The notes under the pieces: model-generated | What the model was told of the DNA's origin: nothing | Databases searched by the model: none | The model's input: only the letters and a program-made list of their open reading frames with translations | Program-made: the position numbers and the translations under genes | Shown here: piece by piece, positions 62,001 through 64,000 of the stretch | Position numbering within the stretch: the first letter of the stretch is position 1 | How the letters are laid out: each line of letters starts with the position of its first letter | Assembly: GCA_024696005.1 (NCBI GenBank) | Contig: JAILHF010000029.1 | Span: forward strand, 31,370 to 95,369 | Origin: Lachnospiraceae bacterium | GTDB lineage: Bacteria > Bacillota > Clostridia > Lachnospirales > Lachnospiraceae | Direction of reading: 5' to 3' | Length of the DNA stretch: 64,000 bases

Positions 62001-62597
62001 AAAGGTAAGAAGGCAGGAACGGTAACCATTACAGCGTACATTAAGAATGGGAAGAAGTACGAGCCGGTGGCAACGATAGAACTGATAGTTACCAAGCCTG
62101 TATTCGATTTTGGAACCGTTACTTTGACTGATGTTGAAGAACCGCTTTATCTGTATGATTATGTAAAGGATCTTCCCAAGGGAACTCCTGTAAGCTGGTC
62201 TATACCAAAGTCGAAGTCGTCGATTGCCGTTATTGACGGAGATGAAGTGGTCGCAACAGGAAAATCCGGCACGGTCACCGTTACATGCATTATTGGAAGC
62301 GGAAAGAATGTCGTTAAGTATAAAGCGAAACTGAAAGCCGTGATGCCGCCGTATCTGCCCAAGGAGACCAGGGTTAAGGTGAACAAATGGAAAACAATAA
62401 CGGTCTATAATGTTCCGAAGGGAAAGAAAGTATCCTGGAAATGGGGGGCAATGATTGATGAGAATGGCGAGTTACCTTTCCTCATGAAGTCTTCGGGGAA
62501 GAAGTGTAAAGTAAAAGTGACCAGCCCGAACGCCAGTGTGACGATAGGGGTTGAAGTTGACGGAAAGATATGCTGGACAAAACTTGTTGTGGAATGA
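56070..62597 (+). CDS. Giant SLH-like / BspA-type LRR / Big2 surface protein
   Basis: A 2175-residue secreted protein. The signal peptide WLSSVMLIVLLFAEAGNLPVVWA is followed by an acidic linker. Residues ~75-215 look like S-layer-homology repeats (VTRLEWWRMLIETFGM, AIDKGWFTLNDGSFEPDKPIT), which would bind wall polysaccharide. A beta-rich region follows. About 20 BspA-type leucine-rich repeats (IETITIPDTVTLINDNAFLDC type) occupy ~670-1355. A Big2 domain is at ~1450-1530, a CUB-like stretch follows, then three more Big2 domains and a C-terminal Ig-like module (TSSDKKIASVTGKGIVKGKK onwards). LRR/Big2 proteins of this kind bind host or matrix ligands. The start is set by ATAGGAGAG. Divergent from the HTH-HipA operon. 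Confidence 0.85.
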   Translation: MKRKMYRWLSSVMLIVLLFAEAGNLPVVWAAGDEDGGTEDVVSENGDNLPEPKEVSEDPLDDEGSQEPEAVQPGEVTRLEWWRMLIETFGMTVETDNYPDNYFCDLNSSFEYYRDIMVATEFGLVDVEAGDAINVDEAATREFAAHSLNVCLGFQRDEDTGYTFSEADSVEYPNDIQIAIDKGWFTLNDGSFEPDKPITSAEMTTLKEYAQNVLKEREIDPEKENSWVFADGVVDITKSTNAFMSDVDEFTLSDCQAALETGKIYGFLVDGDPVVRRFVEINATENEKEYVVKTESVSSEEAYESISISNEGQKLNLKNAVLCDPDMELQYVVGGTLEENFEDGVVYDTVSELNNRDVSAIIVTREYDIPTRVMKDHEIDLGGGKKAVLSFTIGDPFIDKDIDCMKILSYNQKAYIQVSIPVTFSCNVSLDVLSDIGVSPKMDLAYLPLAGGIGYIKTTLEMTLKGSVLISYVQMLTVGVSYSAREGFSVYKNFYKEKFTIEAKAEASIGIKASIGFDLGVLKGEAYGKFGGEAVAETKFYDDGKNPVNCAQVYAWLYLKYGYKATFDYWLDKKSWGDEVNILTRKNSPVKVCLHFEDGVKVARCTRENAKNGEINGNTTNGIYKYYTPINSRYAVGGGNTGYDESGKEYTLFETSKDEDSKTCTVTKYNGNVSALSIPSEIDGYKVIGIAANVFKGRSELVFVSMPDTVTKIDNYAFSDCSNLEVVKLSKGLTTLGYSAFNNDDKIESIEIPKSLATTTTDVGFYEARKGPFNSCDGLKTITFEEGTTRIPNFLFAHCPGIETITIPDTVTLINDNAFLDCRNLRNVIIPDSVETINGWAFSGCISLASIALSENLSYLGEGAFSGDVSLASAFIPKSLKTTKEHYCGGYSVQLGPYATAEGPLNNSGPFSGCDNLREVLFEEGTTKIPAYLFAHCNGIEEIEIPGTVTEIGAQAFDQCQSLKKITFNSGLNGICAAAFANLTSLTELNLPASLVWTEPWAFAGCSKITEVQLPEKLKTIGGGAFCYCSNLEKVTVDKVLNYVYCGDGILDSQKGAFLNCENLKEIVIEDGMKEIPEYLFSKCSGLENISIPDSVVKINANAFEECTKLQEITIPAKCTYVGNSAFKNCKSVKEIVFPNSITGMGTYVMEGCSSLERAVLNDTRVNITAGTFLDCTALKEVVIPDTVEAIREDAFRRCYALEKIVIPPRVTIIEASAFRGCEKLKEVVFNDKLSTIGDYAFQADPLLEEISLPNSVASIGRNCFAVCDSLKEIKLSTGITAIPQYAFYQDPALESIVLPYYVKSIGAYAFADSVAFKEITIPRNVSSIATNAFSYKDKLTIYGITGTYAETFANDNGIKFVNREVNATEVKFTEDMYTIYTNSTLRLPYSVTPEDYTDEMTWAISKGSDKVSLTDGVVKGLKVTDKDDPAVIKLTVGDKLASCKVVVLQSVTSLYLNKSSLTMNSGDTEQLTCSVYPDSASDKTVSWSSSDSNIASVDENGKVTAVAAGTCTITVTANDGGGAKNSCAITVKGAAHHPQNAEEMQSSHPYEKNCSDIWIYKSEGAGNICITFSEETKLEEDTEGDYILIKDKDGNLIGKYYGTDLAGKTVTVPGDTFWLQLVSDAIDSKDYGFSVTKIDENVNLVGITGLSVTPETITLREGESGVVTASITPANATDKSVAWSSSDTSVATVSGTGLSAVINAVKAGTTSITAKAGGFTATVSIIVVDENEPIAEVESISISPKEITMVTGISKQFKAAITPDDIADAAISWSSSNASIASVTGNGLEAEVSALSPGTAVITATAGSVSAKATVTVIDAEDDPDHIYVSGITLSHAKVNMMEGKTLSLEAEVSPYNASDSELRWESDNESVATVDWDWDTTEKATVTARSEGTATITAYATDGSGVSASCTVTVRKEGSGGPGEAEDGKVYVAAKGKADVGSVIKASLSANIASQIKKYTSSDKKIASVTGKGIVKGKKAGTVTITAYIKNGKKYEPVATIELIVTKPVFDFGTVTLTDVEEPLYLYDYVKDLPKGTPVSWSIPKSKSSIAVIDGDEVVATGKSGTVTVTCIIGSGKNVVKYKAKLKAVMPPYLPKETRVKVNKWKTITVYNVPKGKKVSWKWGAMIDENGELPFLMKSSGKKCKVKVTSPNASVTIGVEVDGKICWTKLVVE

Positions 62598-62678
62598 TGA
62601 TGGCAGCGTGATGAACGCCGACTGAACGCTCTTAATATGGTTTCGTGATATTCTTTGTCATCTCAGATCCTGAAGTGA

Positions 62679-62723
62679 AACAGGCTCAATCCCGGTAGAG
62701 AAAAGGGATTGAGCCTGTTTTTT
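62679..62723 (+). terminator. Rho-independent terminator after the SLH/LRR giant gene
   Basis: AACAGGCTCAATCCC and GGGATTGAGCCTGTT pair perfectly around an 11-base loop, followed by four more T. Confidence 0.85.
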
Positions 62724-62849
62724 GCAGGGTTTGATGGTGAGTATGAGCTTCGGACGGTAAGCGCTAAAAAATCCGGCGGATAGATTCCGCATATATATCA
62801 GTTCATAATGGATCTGACTAAGATACCACATTTCGGTGTTACTTATTGA

Positions 62850-63401
62850 CACAATCTTCTGGGAAAATACATGATAGAGGAAGAACAACAAGGCTCAGAA
62901 CGTGCACAATATGGAGCAAGAGTACTGGATTCGCTTTCGGTATATCTGACAAGCGAATACGGTCGCGGTTTTTCGAGAAGCAATCTGGCTGGGATGAGAA
63001 AGTTCTATCTGACATACAAAGATCGTGAATCGCAAATTGTCCAATCAGGAATTGGACAATTAGGGACAATGCAGGAAAACGGAATTGTCCAATCGCCGAT
63101 TGGACAATTGACGGTTGATCATCAGAACTTTCCTTTCAAGCTGAGTTGGACGCATTATCAGGTTTTGATGACGATTGAAGATCCTGCCGAAAGAAGCTTC
63201 TATGAACTTGAAGCTATAAAAGGTGTCTGGAATGTTAAAACATTGAAGCGCCAGTATCATTCCAGTCTTTATGAGCGTCTTGCATTGAGCAGAGATAAAA
63301 ATGAGGTCATGGCAATGGCCACGCAGGGAGCTATGCCTTCCTGTATGGTGTATTTGCACGGATTGCAGCGGCCGCAGGGCTCGCCGTCTACCGGTGAATA
63401 G
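62850..63401 (+). pseudogene. Remnant of a YhcG-like (DUF1016) nuclease-family gene
   Basis: The frame encodes GKYMIEEEQQGSERAQYG, then YGRGFSRSNLAGMRKFYLTY, LSWTHYQVLMTIEDPAERSFYE and HSSLYERLALSRDK, all typical of the DUF1016 N-terminal domain of YhcG-type proteins. The homology begins before the first ATG (62871) and runs into an in-frame TGA at 62847. The C-terminal PDDEXK nuclease domain is missing: after YERLALSRDK the frame ends in unrelated sequence. I therefore read it as a truncated, decayed gene. The tail overlaps another remnant on the opposite strand. Confidence 0.7.
63035..63109 (+). repeat. Two tandem inverted repeats inside the YhcG remnant
   Basis: AATTGTCCAAT pairs with ATTGGACAATT (63035-63061), and AATTGTCCAATC pairs perfectly with GATTGGACAATT around GCC (63083-63109). 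They encode the repeated peptides IVQSGIGQL and IVQSPIGQL. Confidence 0.75.
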
Positions 63402-63735
63402 CAGAACCAAGTGGCCAGAGGGAAGTGATAGTTTCCGAAAACTCGGATCAGATCCTCAGGAGAGTTCTGTGTATCCGGGCAGTAATAATCGTTCTCCCGG
63501 CGCAGCCTGCCGAGTTTTTCGATCATGATGATCGCTTTATCATCTTTATGGACGGACAGTTTCTTTCCATCACGGATCACTCCTTGTCATCGTACGTTAG
63601 GAAACGGCTTGAAATCAAACCAACATACTGTATTCTATCATATCCCTCGGATGTGTCAAACAGATTCCCGATACAGGTGGCTCCGAAAAAACGCCTGAAA
63701 TCCTCAAGCAGGAGGATCAGTGCATAAAGGGCTGT
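63269..63735 (-). pseudogene. Remnant of a QueC-like (7-cyano-7-deazaguanine-synthase-type) gene
   Basis: On the minus strand one frame reads FGATCIGNLFDTSEGYDRIQ and YVGLISSRFLTYDDKE, then stops. A second frame begins at once (ORF 63269-63580) and reads DGKKLSVHKDDKAIIMIEKL, NYHFPLATWFCYS and PCGRCNPCKYTIQEG. The cysteine-rich tail resembles the zinc site of QueC-like ATP pyrophosphatases. A frame change in mid-gene and the missing N-terminal PP-loop show that the gene is broken. Family assignment is from memory of similar tails and is only moderately sure. Confidence 0.5.
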
Positions 63736-63743
63736 GAAAAAAC

Positions 63744-63796
63744 TTGACAACGCACGATTGGGCTGATAATATAATTACCGGTAATCAAATTATCAG
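63744..63796 (+). promoter_or_regulatory. Promoter and palindromic operator of the TetR gene
   Basis: TTGACA (63744-63749) with TAATAT at 17 bases. A 34-base imperfect palindrome, CTGATAAT ... ATTATCAG (63763-63796), is centred on the perfect ATTACCGGTAAT (63774-63785). It covers the -10 region, as expected for self-repression by the downstream TetR protein. Confidence 0.65.
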
Positions 63797-63814
63797 TTTT
63801 TTGGCGGAGTATAT

Positions 63815-64000
63815 ATGTCAGTACGTGATACAAGCATCGATCCAAGACTTTTGCAAAGTGCAAGGGAAGAGTTTTTGAAAAAAGGATTCCTGAAGGCGGA
63901 TCTGAAAACGATCTGTGATAATGCGGGAGTCACCACCGGGGCGGTTTATAAAAGATACAAAGGGAAAGAAGAGCTTTTTTCCGCCGTTGTTGAAGGTGTT
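63815..64000 (+). CDS. TetR/AcrR-family regulator, 3' truncated by window edge
   Basis: An open frame of 62 codons from ATG 63815 to the window end, absent from the ORF track because no stop is reached. The N-terminal HTH is typical of TetR proteins: LLQSAREEFLKKGFLKADLKTICDNAGVTTGAVYKRYKGKEELF. A weak ribosome site (GGCGGAG) lies 5 bases upstream. TetR proteins repress neighbouring transporter or enzyme genes until a small ligand binds, so the regulated gene probably lies beyond the window. The palindrome over its promoter supports autoregulation. Confidence 0.88.
   Translation, partial: MSVRDTSIDPRLLQSAREEFLKKGFLKADLKTICDNAGVTTGAVYKRYKGKEELFSAVVEGV

Noticed and set aside
63425-63727. 100-residue plus-strand ORF at the right end
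   Set aside because: It is the antisense of the QueC-like remnant, which shows recognisable motifs on the minus strand.

Overview
The window reads as chromosome of an anaerobic Firmicute of the Clostridia, most likely Lachnospiraceae-like. This is an inference from gene content: an A-type flavodiiron protein, FabK in place of FabI, a FabT-type fab operon, RqcP/DivIC next to tilS and ftsH, and very large secreted proteins with Ig-like (Big2), BspA-type leucine-rich, cohesin and dockerin domains. The left three quarters is G+C-rich and densely coding. From about 47 kb rightwards the DNA is visibly more A+T-rich and looks accessory.

Layout. 0-6 kb: flavodiiron protein (5' end outside the window), AIM24-like protein, a stand-alone acyl carrier protein, a DegT/DnrJ aminotransferase, CCA tRNA nucleotidyltransferase and a PEGA-domain lipoprotein. 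6-10 kb: a core block hup-rqcP-divIC-tilS-ftsH. 10.5-14.4 kb: a CDF cation transporter overlapping a macro-domain protein, then a LytTR regulator with a two-TM membrane protein. 14.5-22 kb: a 1911-residue secreted protein with a lipoprotein behind it. 22-24.3 kb: a VanY-type peptidase convergent with a MATE exporter. 24.5-32.3 kb: a complete-looking fatty-acid operon acpP-fabK-fabD-fabG-fabF-fabZ-accDA(fused)-fabH-fabT, preceded by an operator array matching FabT boxes. 32.4-42.2 kb: VWA protein, CmpB-type membrane protein, a stand-alone RsmH with an N-terminal extension, an ABC exporter pair, an MGH1/GH63-like glycosidase, Tex and an APH-fold sugar-kinase-like protein. 42.4-47.3 kb: an unknown secreted protein and a two-component system (7TM sensor, separate HisKA_3 kinase, NarL/FixJ regulator). 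47.3-64 kb: two toxin-antitoxin-like modules (HTH/DUF3990 and HTH/HipA-like), an XRE regulator, a 1609-residue cohesin-dockerin protein, a 2175-residue SLH/LRR/Big2 protein, two decayed genes and a TetR regulator cut by the window end.

How the parts may work together. Three promoters (giant protein at 14.5 kb, sensor at 43.7 kb, response regulator at 46.6 kb) carry the same TACCTAC...GGTA element at nearly the same distance from a -10 box and without a -35 box. I infer a self-activating two-component system that controls a giant surface protein 29 kb away. The other two giant proteins share a different promoter architecture (TCGC-N5-GCGA, 8 nt, TTGACT). Two of the three giants end in a clearly homologous C-terminal module and the third ends in a related one. 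Both toxin-antitoxin-like operons have a perfect palindrome lying between -35 and -10, as expected for autoregulation. No rRNA or tRNA gene, CRISPR array or complete insertion sequence was seen. All function calls come from reading motifs; no database search was run.
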